64,000 nucleotides of DNA, taken from the NCBI RefSeq assembly GCF_018283645.1, contig NZ_JAGSXH010000010.1, positions 1-64,000 of the forward strand. Reading direction: 5' to 3'. Shown one piece after another: positions 42,127 through 50,753 of this stretch. Below the pieces are notes generated by a model. The model saw only the letters and a program-made list of their open reading frames with translations. It made no database searches and was not told the origin of the DNA. Numbering within the stretch: the first letter of the stretch is position 1; each line of letters starts with the position of its first letter. A program made the translations under genes and the position numbers. This DNA comes from Actinocrinis puniceicyclus (lineage in GTDB: Bacteria > Actinomycetota > Actinomycetes > Streptomycetales > Catenulisporaceae).

Positions 42127-43899
42127 GTGACCGCGAGTCCCGAGACCGCGAACGACATGACCTGGTCCGAGAAGCTGGCGTCGATCGCCGCCACGCTGCC
42201 GGCGGCTCAAGCGGAGAAGCTGGGCAGTCTCGACATGCCCGCCGAGCGCCCGGGCCGCGGCGGGGGCTGGCGCTCGCCGATAGCGGACCACGAGCTGGCG
42301 CACCTTCCCGCCGACCGCACCCCGCCGCGCGAGGACGACCCGAAGGCGGTGCGGCGCGTCGGCGTGATCGGCGGCGGTACCGCGGGCTACCTCACCGCCC
42401 TCGCGCTGCGCGCCAAGATGCCGTGGCTTGAGGTCACGCTGGTGGAGTCGAGCAAGATCCCGGTGATCGGGGTGGGCGAGGCCACCACTCCCCCGCTGAT
42501 GGCCTTCCTGCACCACTACATCGGCATCGACCCGCACGACTTCCTGGAGCGGGTCCAGCCCACCTGGAAGCTGGGCATCCTGTTCGACTGGGGCCCCTTC
42601 AAGGACGGCATCATGGGGCCGTTCGACTGGGGCTCGAACTCCATCGGCGTGCTCGGCTCGATGGCCACGCGCAACGACCCGAACGCCTACACCCTGCAGA
42701 GCCTGTTCATGATGGCTAACAAGGTGCCGGTGTTCCAGGTCGACGACAAGATCGTGTCGATGATGAGCGACATCCCGTTCGCCTACCACCTGGAGAACAT
42801 GCGGCTGGTCAACTACCTGTCACAGTTCGTCACGGAGCGCGGGATCAAGCACATCGACGCCGAGATCGAGGACGTCACGCTCTCCGGCGAGGACTGGGTC
42901 GAGTCGCTGCGCCTGAAGGGCGGCGGCGAGCTGAACTTCGATCTCTACATCGACTGCACCGGCTTCCGCTCGGTGCTGCTCGGCAAGGCGTTGCAGACCC
43001 CTTACATCAGCTTCGCCGACAGCCTGTACACGGACACCGCGATCACCGCGTACGTGGACCAGAGCGAGGCGATCGAGCCGTACACCCGCGCCACCACGAT
43101 GGACGCGGGCTGGTGCTGGAAGATCCCGGTGCCGGACGAGGACCACATCGGCTACGTGCACTCCGCCGCGCACATCGACCCGGACAGCGCGATGGACGAG
43201 ATCAAGCGGCTCTACCCGAGCGCGCGCGAGTTCAAGACGGTGCGTTTCCGCACCGGCCGGCACGAGAAGATCTGGCGCGGCAACGTGATCGCGATGGGCA
43301 ATTCCTACGCGTTCGTCGAGCCGCTGGAGTCCAGCAGCCTGCTGATGCTGGCGTTCAGCATCATGTCGCTGATCCCGCTGCTGCCCAACAGCTGGGCGGA
43401 GCCGACGGCGCGCGAGGTGTTCAACAAGCTGACCGCCGAGCGCTGGGACGGCATGCGCTGGTTCCTGGCGATCCACTACAAGTACAACCAGCGGCGCGAC
43501 ACCGAGTTCTGGCGCCAGGTGCGCGACAACGCCGACGTCTCCGGCATCCAGCCGCTGCTCGACGTGTACGCCGGCGGCGCGCCGCTGCACCTGCGCGACC
43601 CGCTCACCCGGCGCTTCGTGCGCGCCACCGCCCCGACCTTCTACGAGCTCGACGGCGTGGACTGCATGCTGCTCGGCCAGGGCTACCCCGCCAAGCTGGT
43701 CACCACGAACGAGCCGCTGGAGGCCTGGCAGCGGCGCAAGGACGCGGCTGACGCGCTCGTGGCGCGCTCCATGACGCAGCGCCAGGCGCTCGAAGCGTTC
43801 CACAAGCACCCGGAGCTGACCGAGAGCCTGGTGTACGGACGCCACAGCTGGGTCACCGGATACGGGGAACAGCGATGGCTCCAGCAGAGCCGGGCGTGA
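42127..43899 (+). CDS. Flavin-dependent tryptophan-halogenase-family enzyme
   Basis: 590-residue FADH2-dependent halogenase. FAD motif GVIGGGTAGYLTAL at about residue 79; the catalytic Lys110 in LVESSKIPVIGVGEAT; the family WxWxIP motif as WCWKIP near residue 328; C-terminal AMGNSYAFVEPLESSS. Odd: about 75 residues precede the FAD fold, whereas most family members begin almost directly with it. GTG start 42127 with GGAAGGA about 10 bases upstream. Would chlorinate or brominate an electron-rich aromatic or heteroaromatic; an aminobenzoyl group is one possible substrate. Its flavin reductase overlaps its 3' end. Confidence 0.93.
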   Translation: MTASPETANDMTWSEKLASIAATLPAAQAEKLGSLDMPAERPGRGGGWRSPIADHELAHLPADRTPPREDDPKAVRRVGVIGGGTAGYLTALALRAKMPWLEVTLVESSKIPVIGVGEATTPPLMAFLHHYIGIDPHDFLERVQPTWKLGILFDWGPFKDGIMGPFDWGSNSIGVLGSMATRNDPNAYTLQSLFMMANKVPVFQVDDKIVSMMSDIPFAYHLENMRLVNYLSQFVTERGIKHIDAEIEDVTLSGEDWVESLRLKGGGELNFDLYIDCTGFRSVLLGKALQTPYISFADSLYTDTAITAYVDQSEAIEPYTRATTMDAGWCWKIPVPDEDHIGYVHSAAHIDPDSAMDEIKRLYPSAREFKTVRFRTGRHEKIWRGNVIAMGNSYAFVEPLESSSLLMLAFSIMSLIPLLPNSWAEPTAREVFNKLTAERWDGMRWFLAIHYKYNQRRDTEFWRQVRDNADVSGIQPLLDVYAGGAPLHLRDPLTRRFVRATAPTFYELDGVDCMLLGQGYPAKLVTTNEPLEAWQRRKDAADALVARSMTQRQALEAFHKHPELTESLVYGRHSWVTGYGEQRWLQQSRA

Positions 43900-44480
43900 C
43901 CTCGCGCCGGCAGTCCCCGCTCGCCGTCGGCCGCCCGCCGGCGGCCGACGGCGAGCACGCGCCCAGTCCGCAGGACGAGTACCGGGAGCTGATGAGCTGC
44001 TTCCCGACCGGGGTCGCGGTGGTGACCAGCCTCGGCGCGGACGGGGTTCCCCGGGGCCTTACCTGCTCGGCGCTGGCGAGCGTGACGCTGAGTCCGCCGA
44101 CGCTCCTGGTCTGCCTGCATCTGGACAGCGGCACGTTCCGGGCGGTGCGTTCCAACGGCATGTTCGCGGTCAATCTGCTGCATTCCGACGGGCAGGAGGC
44201 CGCGCACCTGTTCTCCACCCCGGGCGGGGACCGCTTCTCGAAGATCCGCTGGCGTACCTCCGCCAGCGGCGTGCCGCTGCTGGTGGACGGCGCGTTCGCG
44301 CACGCCGAGTGCCGGGTGACCGGCACGATCAGCGTCGGCGACCACGCCGTCGTGATCGGCGAGGCCATCGCCGTCACGCGCACCTCCGCCGTGCCGCTGC
44401 TCTACGGCCTGCGCCACTTCTCGGTGTGGCCTGGGCACGAGCGCAACGGCGACGGCGCGGCCGATCCGCAACCGTCCTGA
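43875..44480 (+). CDS. Flavin reductase, partner of the halogenase
   Basis: 201-residue FMN-binding split-barrel reductase. FPTGVAVVTSLGADGVPRGL, TCSALASVTLSPPTLLVCL, NGMFAVNLLHSDGQ and GDHAVVIGEA are all family motifs. N-terminal about 35-residue extension is Ala/Pro-rich. The ATG lies 25 bases inside the halogenase gene, so translation is coupled; it supplies reduced flavin to the halogenase and possibly the monooxygenase. Confidence 0.93.
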   Translation: MAPAEPGVTSRRQSPLAVGRPPAADGEHAPSPQDEYRELMSCFPTGVAVVTSLGADGVPRGLTCSALASVTLSPPTLLVCLHLDSGTFRAVRSNGMFAVNLLHSDGQEAAHLFSTPGGDRFSKIRWRTSASGVPLLVDGAFAHAECRVTGTISVGDHAVVIGEAIAVTRTSAVPLLYGLRHFSVWPGHERNGDGAADPQPS

Positions 44481-44491
44481 CCGCGCACGGC

Positions 44492-44512
44492 CGCGACGCG
44501 AAACGCGTCGCG
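44492..44512 (+). terminator. Short perfect hairpin after the flavin reductase
   Basis: CGCGACGCG-AAA-CGCGTCGCG, nine-bp stem and three-base loop, 11 bases after the stop. A second stem follows at 44527-44557 (CCGGGGGCGT pairing ACGCCCCCGG, 10 bp). Together they probably terminate the monooxygenase-halogenase operon. Confidence 0.7.
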
Positions 44513-44659
44513 CAGTTCGTATTTCCCCGGGGGCGTCCGCGCGCGGAACGCCCCCGGCGGCGTTCCCCGGCGGCGTTCAGCCGTGCCGCGCGGGGGCGCC
44601 GCACGGCCGCGCGGACCCTGCCGCGCCGCGCGATCCGCACGCCCGCGCGGCGCAGGACA

Positions 44660-44748
44660 CTAGGCGGTGTTGGGGAATGCCTCAAGGGGCGAATCCGGCA
44701 AAGCGGCGGCCGAATCGTTGCCTTGATACATTCCCCAACACCGCCTAG
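44660..44748. mobile_element. 89-bp element with perfect 20-bp terminal inverted repeats (MITE-like)
   Basis: Left end CTAGGCGGTGTTGGGGAATG (44660-44679) and the exact reverse complement at 44729-44748. The inner sequence continues as an imperfect palindrome (both arms have TCAAGG and a GAAT/GATT-like core). CTAG at both ends could be target duplication or part of the repeat. It contains the stop codon of the amidase gene, so an insertion would have replaced its original end. It could instead simply be a bidirectional transcription terminator between convergent genes. Confidence 0.5.
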
Positions 44749-46256
44749 GCGTGCAGTCGCGGTCTGCGCGCCGCCCACGGCCGGGCCTGCTCAAGCTGGC
44801 CGGCGAGTCGCAGCAGCGTCGCCTCGTCGCCGAAACGCCCGAGGAAGTGCACGCCGATCGGCAGCCCGTCGGCGTTCCACCACAGCGGCACCGACATCGC
44901 CGGATTGCCGGTCAGATTGGCCAGCACCGCGGGAAACGCGTGCGTGCGCGCACCGTTGCGAGCGGCGCGCAGCGGGTCCTGCTCGGTGGAGGTGATCTCC
45001 CCGATCGGCGCCGGCGGGGTCGAGAGGGTCGGGGTGAGCCACGCGTCGAAACCCGCGGTGCGCAGGCCGGGGGCCGGGTCGGCGCGGCCCTGGACGTCAT
45101 CGTCGTCGCCCTGGAAGAACTGCGCGACCTTCCGCGCGTGCGCCTGCAGGGTCTGGACCGCCGCCAGATACTCGGCCGCGGGCAGGTGCCGTCCCGATCG
45201 CAGGTAGGCGGCGTTCAGCGGTTCCAGGTCGCCTTCGGCCACCTCGCGTCCGAATCTGCGCTCCCACATGAGCACCGTCCACGCGAGCACCGCGCTGAGC
45301 ACCTTCTGCACCGCGTCGCCGGTCGCCGCCAGCGCGGGCGGCTGCGCCTCGACCAGTTCGTGGCCGAGTTCCTCGCACAGCCGGGCCGCGTCGTCCAGCG
45401 CGGCCAGGCAGTCCGGGTGCGGGGGCGAGCCGTCCGCGGTGCGCGGGCTGAACGCGATGCGCAGCCGGCCTGGATCGGCGCCGACCTCGTCCAGGAAGCG
45501 GCGCGCCGGCGGCGGCGCGGGATACGGGTCGCCCGGGGCCGCTCCGGCGGTGGCGTCCAGCAGCGCGGCGCTGTCGCGCACCGAGCGGGTGATCGCGTGC
45601 TCGCAGGCCCATCCGCCCGCCACATCGCCGAAGTCAGGGCCTTTAGGCGTGCGGGCGCGGGTGGGCTTGAGACCGAACAGCCCGCAGGCTGAGGCGGGGT
45701 AGCGGATCGATCCGGCCAGGTCGTTGGCGTGCGCCATCGGCACCAGCCCGGCGGCCACGGCAGCGGCCGAGCCTCCGCTGGATCCGCTGGTGGACCGGCC
45801 AGGATCCCAGGGGTTGCGGGTCGGTCCGTGCCGCAGCGGCTCGCAGGTGCCGACCGTGCCGAACTCGGGGGTGTTGGTCTTGCCGACGATCACCAGCCCG
45901 GCCCGCCGGTGCCGGCGCACCAGCTCGCTGTCGTGGTCGGAGACGTACCCGCGCAGGAACCGGGATCCGGCCGTGAACGGCGCCCCCTCGACGTCCATGG
46001 CCAGATCCTTGACCAGGAACGGCACCCCGGCGAACGGCGCCGCGAAGGGGCCCGGCCGGCTGCGGGCCGCGTCCGCGCGCGCCGCCTCGTACAGCGGGGT
46101 GACCACGGCGTTGAGCGTCGGGTTGACCCGGTCGATGCGCTCGATCGCCCAGTCGACCAGCTCGGCTGCGGTCACCTCGCCGCGCCGCACCAGCTCGGCC
46201 TGTCCGAGGGCGTCATATCCGGCGATCTGCGCGGCGGGAGCGGTCGGGACGGTCAC
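44745..46256 (-). CDS. Amidase (amidase signature family)
   Basis: 503-residue amidase signature enzyme, Ser-cisSer-Lys triad: Lys in [11 protein letters not shown], Ser in [17 protein letters not shown] and nucleophile Ser in [13 protein letters not shown]. Hydrolyses an amide bond; in such clusters it can mature or inactivate a product. GTG start 46256 with AAGGAGGAA upstream. The last residues (PRLHA) and the stop fall inside the inverted-repeat element at 44660-44748. Divergent from the antiporter operon. Substrate unknown. Confidence 0.9.
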   Translation of the reverse strand: MTVPTAPAAQIAGYDALGQAELVRRGEVTAAELVDWAIERIDRVNPTLNAVVTPLYEAARADAARSRPGPFAAPFAGVPFLVKDLAMDVEGAPFTAGSRFLRGYVSDHDSELVRRHRRAGLVIVGKTNTPEFGTVGTCEPLRHGPTRNPWDPGRSTSGSSGGSAAAVAAGLVPMAHANDLAGSIRYPASACGLFGLKPTRARTPKGPDFGDVAGGWACEHAITRSVRDSAALLDATAGAAPGDPYPAPPPARRFLDEVGADPGRLRIAFSPRTADGSPPHPDCLAALDDAARLCEELGHELVEAQPPALAATGDAVQKVLSAVLAWTVLMWERRFGREVAEGDLEPLNAAYLRSGRHLPAAEYLAAVQTLQAHARKVAQFFQGDDDDVQGRADPAPGLRTAGFDAWLTPTLSTPPAPIGEITSTEQDPLRAARNGARTHAFPAVLANLTGNPAMSVPLWWNADGLPIGVHFLGRFGDEATLLRLAGQLEQARPWAARRPRLHA

Positions 46257-46348
46257 GGGAATTCCTCCTTGTCGGCGGGACGTCGCCGTGCGCTGTTGGG
46301 CGTTCGCGGTTGATTAAAGCGGGCCGCCGGGGCGCGCCGGCCGTGTCG

Positions 46349-46397
46349 TCCACCACCTATTCGAGTAGTCGACCCGCTCCCGGACCGCGGCTATGGT
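46349..46397 (+). promoter_or_regulatory. Promoter B, copy of the conserved operator/promoter
   Basis: TCCACCACC at 46349, GAGTAGTCGACC at 46363-46374 (12 of 12 identical to site A), -35 TCGACC, 17-base spacer, -10 TATGGT at 46392-46397. ACCAC-N8-GTAGT (46352-46369) is a variant of the inverted repeat in site A. An ATG at 46393 falls inside the -10, which supports the later GTG start of the antiporter. Confidence 0.65.
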
Positions 46398-46440
46398 CCC
46401 TCATATCCGCGCTCTGCGACGCCCGGTGTGGGAGGCGACG

Positions 46441-47694
46441 GTGGATCTGGAGAGGATCCTGCTTGAGGTACTGCTCGATATCAGCCTCGTGATCCTCGCG
46501 GCGTCGGCGATCTCGCCGCTGTGTTCGCGCGTGCGCCAGCCGGCGGTGGTGGGGCTGCTTCTGCTGGGTCTGCTGGTGGGGCTGCTGCCGCACGGCGTGA
46601 GCACCGCGCTGTTTCCCACCGATGCGCGGCCCTTCCTCGACGTGGTCGCGCAGATCGCCCTCGTGCTGTTCCTGTTCACGATGGGCTACGAACTCGATCT
46701 GCGGGCGGTGCGGCGCAACGCGCGCAACGTGGTCGCGGTCGCCTTCGGCGCCACGGTGGTCCCGCTGGCGCTCGGCGCGGTTTTCGGCCTGAGCCTGCTC
46801 GGCAGCGGCCTGAGCGCGCGTACGCGCGGCGGGCCCGGCTCCTTCGTGCTGTTCATGGCGATCTCGCTGTCGATCACGGCGCTGCCGGTGCTCTCGTGGA
46901 TCCTGATGGACCGGCGGATCGTCGCGACCCGGCCGGGGGTGGTGGCGCTGGCCGCCTCCGGGCTGATGGACATGGTGATGTGGCCGCTGCTGATCATGGT
47001 CATCGCGTTGTCCACGGCGGACAACGGGAAGCTGATCACCGCGTTGCTGTTCCTGCCGGTGTACGCCGTGGTGATGATTTTCGTGGTGCGGCCGCTGCTG
47101 CGCCGGATGATGCGCGGACGCTACCGCCTTCAGTCGGTCTCCCCGGTGATCATCGCGCTGCTCATGGCCTCGGCCTGGGCGACCGGCCGGCTCGGTCTGC
47201 ACGTGTTTCTCGGTGCCCTGCTGATGGGCGCCATCACGCCGCGGGGCGAGGACGGCGCCGTCGACGCCGAACTGCTCAACGCGGTGGACCGGGCGGGCAC
47301 CGCGCTGCTGCCGGTGTTCTTCGTGGTCACCGGGCTCACCGTGCAGCTCAACGGGCTGCACGCGGCGGACTGGCCGGTGGCGCTGGCGGCCTGCGCGCTG
47401 GCGACGCTGGGCAAGTTCGGGGGCGGCTCGGTCGCGGGCCGGCTGGGCGGGCTGGATGCGCGCACGTCGCTGATCACCGGGGTGCTGGTGAACACCCGCG
47501 GCCTGACCGAGCTGATCGCGCTGAGCGCGGCCTGGCAGGCGGGCATGCTCGGCTCGCGGCTGTACACCGTGCTGGTGGTGATGGCCTTGGTCACCACCGC
47601 GATGACCGGTCCGCTGCTCTCGCTGCTGAAGATGGACGGGCCGTCCCCCGACGCGGCGCGCCGGGGCCTGGTCACGAGCGGAAGCGTTCGGTGA
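46441..47694 (+). CDS. Cation/proton antiporter (CPA2, KefB/NapA-like)
   Basis: 417-residue integral membrane protein with about 12 hydrophobic segments of the sodium/hydrogen exchanger family: VVGLLLLGLLVGLLPHG, FLFTMGYELDL, and SLITGVLVNTRGLTELI. Cytosolic regulatory domains are absent. GTG at 46441 with GGGAGG at 46430-46435 is the start; the ATG at 46393 would lie inside the promoter. Coupled by GTGA to the following P450. It may exchange ions or export; in clusters such antiporters can be resistance or ion-homeostasis partners. Confidence 0.86.
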   Translation: MDLERILLEVLLDISLVILAASAISPLCSRVRQPAVVGLLLLGLLVGLLPHGVSTALFPTDARPFLDVVAQIALVLFLFTMGYELDLRAVRRNARNVVAVAFGATVVPLALGAVFGLSLLGSGLSARTRGGPGSFVLFMAISLSITALPVLSWILMDRRIVATRPGVVALAASGLMDMVMWPLLIMVIALSTADNGKLITALLFLPVYAVVMIFVVRPLLRRMMRGRYRLQSVSPVIIALLMASAWATGRLGLHVFLGALLMGAITPRGEDGAVDAELLNAVDRAGTALLPVFFVVTGLTVQLNGLHAADWPVALAACALATLGKFGGGSVAGRLGGLDARTSLITGVLVNTRGLTELIALSAAWQAGMLGSRLYTVLVVMALVTTAMTGPLLSLLKMDGPSPDAARRGLVTSGSVR

Positions 47695-48989
47695 CGCCGC
47701 GGCCGGGCCGTGCCGACGGCTGCCCGGCGGCGGCCGGGCAGGTCCCGGGACCGCAGGCCGGGGACGCACCGTACGCGCGGCTGGACACCGAGGAGTTCAC
47801 GGCGACGCCACACGCCGTCTTCGAGGCGCTTCGCGCCGAGGCCGCCGCGGTGCCCGTGGTGGTCAGGGGCGGGATCCATGCCTGGCTGATCACCCGGTAC
47901 GACGAGGCCAGGGCGGTGCTCGCCGACGACCGGATGGCGAAGGACGTGCGGCACTGGCGCGACTTCCACGCCGGGTTGGTGCCGTTCACCGGCGATGTGG
48001 CGGTGGCCGCACGGCGCAACATCCTCTCGAGCGACCCGCCGGATCACACCCGCCTGCGTGAGGTGCTGCTCTCGGCGTTCAGCCCGCGCCGGATCGAGCT
48101 GCTGCGGGCGCAGATCGCCCGGATCGCCGGCGATCTGCTGGACCGGATCGCGCCGCGGGGGCGCGCCGATCTGGTCGCCGAGTTCGCGCTGCCGATCCCG
48201 ATGACGGTGATCTGCGAGCTGTTCGGCGTCCCCGCGGACGACCGGCCGGGTATCAGGACGTGGACGGAGGCGCTGTTCCACGGCGCGGCGATGGAGCGGA
48301 TGGCGCAGGCATCGAACGAGATCGATGCCTTACTCGCCCGTGTCGTCGAGATCAGGCGCGCCGATCCGGGCGACGATTTCACCTCGGCGCTGATCGTCGC
48401 GTGCGACGCGGGCCGGATCAGCTCCGAGGAGTTGGCCTCGCTGCTGCGCGCGATGCTCGCCGGCGGCAACGAGACGACGGCCAACCTGATCGGAAACGCG
48501 ATCAGTGCCCTACTCCAACATCCGGAGGCGCTCAAGCTGGCGGTCGGCGAACCGCGTCGGTGGCCGCAGGTGATCGACGAGGTTCTGCGCTGGGACGCGC
48601 CCATCCAGAACTCGCTGTGGCGCTTCGCCACCGAGGACGTCGAGATCGGCGGCCGGCTGATCCGCCGGGGCGACGCGGTCATCGTCGCGTTGTCCTGCGC
48701 GAACCGCGACGAGCGGGCCTTCGCGCACGCGGCCGCGTTCGACATCGCCAGGGCCGATCGCGGGCACGTGTCGTTCGGCCGGGGCAGGCATTACTGCGTG
48801 GGCGCGACCTTGGCGAGGCTTGAGGCGCAGATCGCACTGCCCGCCCTGTTCGAGCGCCTGCCGGATCTGCGGCCGGCTCCCGGCGCGGCGCTGCGTTATC
48901 GGCAGTCGACCATGTCGCGCGGGCTGATCTCGCTGCCGGTGCAGTTCGCGGCGACGCCCGGCAGGCCGGCGGCCACGTGCGCCAGTTAG
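47691..48989 (+). CDS. Cytochrome P450 2
   Basis: 432-residue P450. Heme loop VSFGRGRHYCVGATLARLE, oxygen-binding helix AMLAGGNETTANLIG, K-helix ExxR in IDEVLRW. Starts at GTG 47691 overlapping the antiporter stop (GTGA). Clearly different from the P450 at 3980 (no close similarity beyond motifs). Under promoter B, hence probably a cluster tailoring enzyme; right boundary of the cluster probably lies after this gene. Confidence 0.93.
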   Translation: MTPRPGRADGCPAAAGQVPGPQAGDAPYARLDTEEFTATPHAVFEALRAEAAAVPVVVRGGIHAWLITRYDEARAVLADDRMAKDVRHWRDFHAGLVPFTGDVAVAARRNILSSDPPDHTRLREVLLSAFSPRRIELLRAQIARIAGDLLDRIAPRGRADLVAEFALPIPMTVICELFGVPADDRPGIRTWTEALFHGAAMERMAQASNEIDALLARVVEIRRADPGDDFTSALIVACDAGRISSEELASLLRAMLAGGNETTANLIGNAISALLQHPEALKLAVGEPRRWPQVIDEVLRWDAPIQNSLWRFATEDVEIGGRLIRRGDAVIVALSCANRDERAFAHAAAFDIARADRGHVSFGRGRHYCVGATLARLEAQIALPALFERLPDLRPAPGAALRYRQSTMSRGLISLPVQFAATPGRPAATCAS

Positions 48990-49046
48990 GCCATCAGGCT
49001 CGACAGCGCGCGTCCGGCTCGGCGGCGGGCATCCGGCTCGGCGGCG

Positions 49047-49490
49047 TCAGGAACGCGCTCTGCTCGCACGCGCGTGCGGCCGCGTCGCGGTCCGTTCGCC
49101 GGACTCGCCTTCGGACCGCTTCGCGTTCCTCTCCTTGATCCGCGCCGCTTCCCTGCGGGCCTCGGCCTGGGTGGCGCGCTCACCCTGTAGCCACTCGGGC
49201 GGATCCGCCTTCAGCGCCTCGATCTGCTCGGTGGTGAGGGGCTCTGTCACTCCACCGCGCGCGAGGCCGGCGATGGAGATGCCCAGCTTCGCGGCAGCCA
49301 CAGCGCGGGGGTGCGGGCCTTGGCTGCGCAGCTCCCGCAGCCACGCGGGAGGGTTGCTCTGGAGCGCGTTCAGCTCGTCGCGCGAGACGACACCCTCCTG
49401 GAACTCGGCGGGGGCTGCCCCGAGGTGGATACCCAGCTTCTTCGCCGCGGTCGCGGGCTTCATCGTCTGGGTGGTCTTCTGCGACTTCAT
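49047..49490 (-). CDS. DUF5997 family protein
   Basis: 147-residue actinobacterial conserved protein; MKPATAAKKLGIHLGAAPAEFQEGVVS is the DUF5997 opening, with a repeated unit (ELNALQSNPPAWLREL and QIEALKADPPEWLQGE), and a basic C-terminal tail. The family is commonly found next to a LysR substrate-domain gene, as here (divergent, 49546). Function unknown, probably nucleic-acid or ribosome related from charge; ordinary chromosomal gene. Confidence 0.88.
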   Translation of the reverse strand: MKSQKTTQTMKPATAAKKLGIHLGAAPAEFQEGVVSRDELNALQSNPPAWLRELRSQGPHPRAVAAAKLGISIAGLARGGVTEPLTTEQIEALKADPPEWLQGERATQAEARREAARIKERNAKRSEGESGERTATRPHARASRARS

Positions 49491-49545
49491 GGGTCAACAG
49501 TACCGACCGCGCGGCGGTCGCGATCACGGCCGGTAATCTGACCGA

Positions 49546-50292
49546 ATGACGGGCACGCGCACAGCCACTTCGTTCCGCCTCGCGTACGTGCCGGGCGTGA
49601 CCCCCGGCAAGTGGGCGCGGACCTGGAACGAGCGGGTGCCCGGCGTGCCGCTCGAACTGATCGCGGTCTGCGCGGCCGACGCGGCCACGGCGCTGCGCGA
49701 CGGCACCGCCGACGCCGGTCTCGTGCGACTGCCGATCGACCGCACCGGCCTCAACGCGATCCCGCTGTACACCGAGACGAGCGTCGTGGTGATTCCCAAG
49801 GACCACGAAGCCGCGGCGGTCGACGAGATCTCCGTCGGGGACCTCGACGGCTACGTCTCGCTGCATCCCCTCGACGACTGCCTGGAGTGGGAGAGCCCGC
49901 CGGGGCTGCCCGCGAACGATCGGCCCGCGACGACGGCGGACGCCGTCGAACTGGTGGCGGCCGGGGTGGGGCTGCTCGTCGTCCCGCAATCGCTCGCGCG
50001 CCTGTACCACCGCAAGGACCTGACGTACCGGCCGATGACGGACGTCCCGCAGTCGAGTGTCGCGTTGTCCTGGCTGGAGGAGCGGACCACCGACCTGATG
50101 GAGGAGTTCATCGGGATCGTGCGAGGGCGGACGGTCAACAGCTCGCGGGGGCGCCCCCCGGCACCGCCCGCCGTCAAGGCGAGACCGCGGGCCGACGAAG
50201 GGGACAACGCACGCAAAGGGTCCGCACACGGCAAGCCGGGTTCCGGCGCGTCCAAAGGCGTCAAGCAGCGCAAGCCACGACGCAGGTCGTGA
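49546..50292 (+). CDS. LysR-substrate-binding-domain-like protein without DNA-binding domain
   Basis: 248 residues; [37 protein letters not shown], and [25 protein letters not shown] are LysR substrate-domain motifs, but there is no N-terminal winged helix-turn-helix. The C-terminus is a long Lys/Arg/Gly-rich tail that is probably disordered. The gene is the usual divergent partner of DUF5997. Function unknown. Confidence 0.9.
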   Translation: MTGTRTATSFRLAYVPGVTPGKWARTWNERVPGVPLELIAVCAADAATALRDGTADAGLVRLPIDRTGLNAIPLYTETSVVVIPKDHEAAAVDEISVGDLDGYVSLHPLDDCLEWESPPGLPANDRPATTADAVELVAAGVGLLVVPQSLARLYHRKDLTYRPMTDVPQSSVALSWLEERTTDLMEEFIGIVRGRTVNSSRGRPPAPPAVKARPRADEGDNARKGSAHGKPGSGASKGVKQRKPRRRS

Positions 50293-50368
50293 CCTGAACT
50301 TCGCACCTGCCGAGGCGGTGACGCCCGTGGCGCGCGCAACTCTCGCGCGGCTGTGGGAAACTGCGAGG

Positions 50369-50608
50369 GTGAACGAGCCTGAGGTTGAGACGAGCGTTGC
50401 CGCCGAGGTGCCAGATTCCGAGGAGGCGGCGCCGCAGGAACCGGCCGCCGAGGACGAGATGAAGCGCAGGTTCCGCGAGGCGCTTGAACGCAAGCAGGGA
50501 AAGAACTCGGTCGTCAACGGTTCCGTGTCCGGCAAGGACCCGTCGAAGGCGCAGTCAGCCCACGGTCCTGCGGCGAGCCGACGTTCGTTCCGGCGCAAGA
50601 GCGGCTGA
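50369..50608 (+). CDS. DUF5302 family small protein
   Basis: 79-residue conserved actinobacterial protein: acidic N-terminus ([16 protein letters not shown]), then [15 protein letters not shown] and the typical end [14 protein letters not shown] at 50369; a longer open frame starts at 50318 but lacks a good site. Function unknown; found across Streptomyces-like genomes. Confidence 0.85.
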   Translation: MNEPEVETSVAAEVPDSEEAAPQEPAAEDEMKRRFREALERKQGKNSVVNGSVSGKDPSKAQSAHGPAASRRSFRRKSG

Positions 50609-50715
50609 CCTCCGGCCGGCGCTCGCCGCCCTCGAGCGAGGCGTTCCGGGGCGGCATACGGCAACGCGCGGGAACGGCCTCACGGTGCCCGAGTGCGCGG
50701 CGCGGTAAGGGCTCC

Positions 50716-50744
50716 CGACCGTCCCCGGCGACCGGGGACGGTCG
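50716..50744. terminator. Bidirectional terminator between DUF5302 and egt operon
   Basis: CGACCGTCCCCGG-CGA-CCGGGGACGGTCG: 13-bp perfect stem, 3-base loop. Located just past the stop of the EgtC-EgtD gene (50754, minus strand) and 107 bases after DUF5302. Confidence 0.8.
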
Positions 50745-50753
50745 AGGTCCGGT

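Noticed and set aside
46393-46440. ATG at 46393 as start of the antiporter
   Set aside because: It lies inside the -10 hexamer of promoter B; GTG 46441 has a good ribosome binding site.
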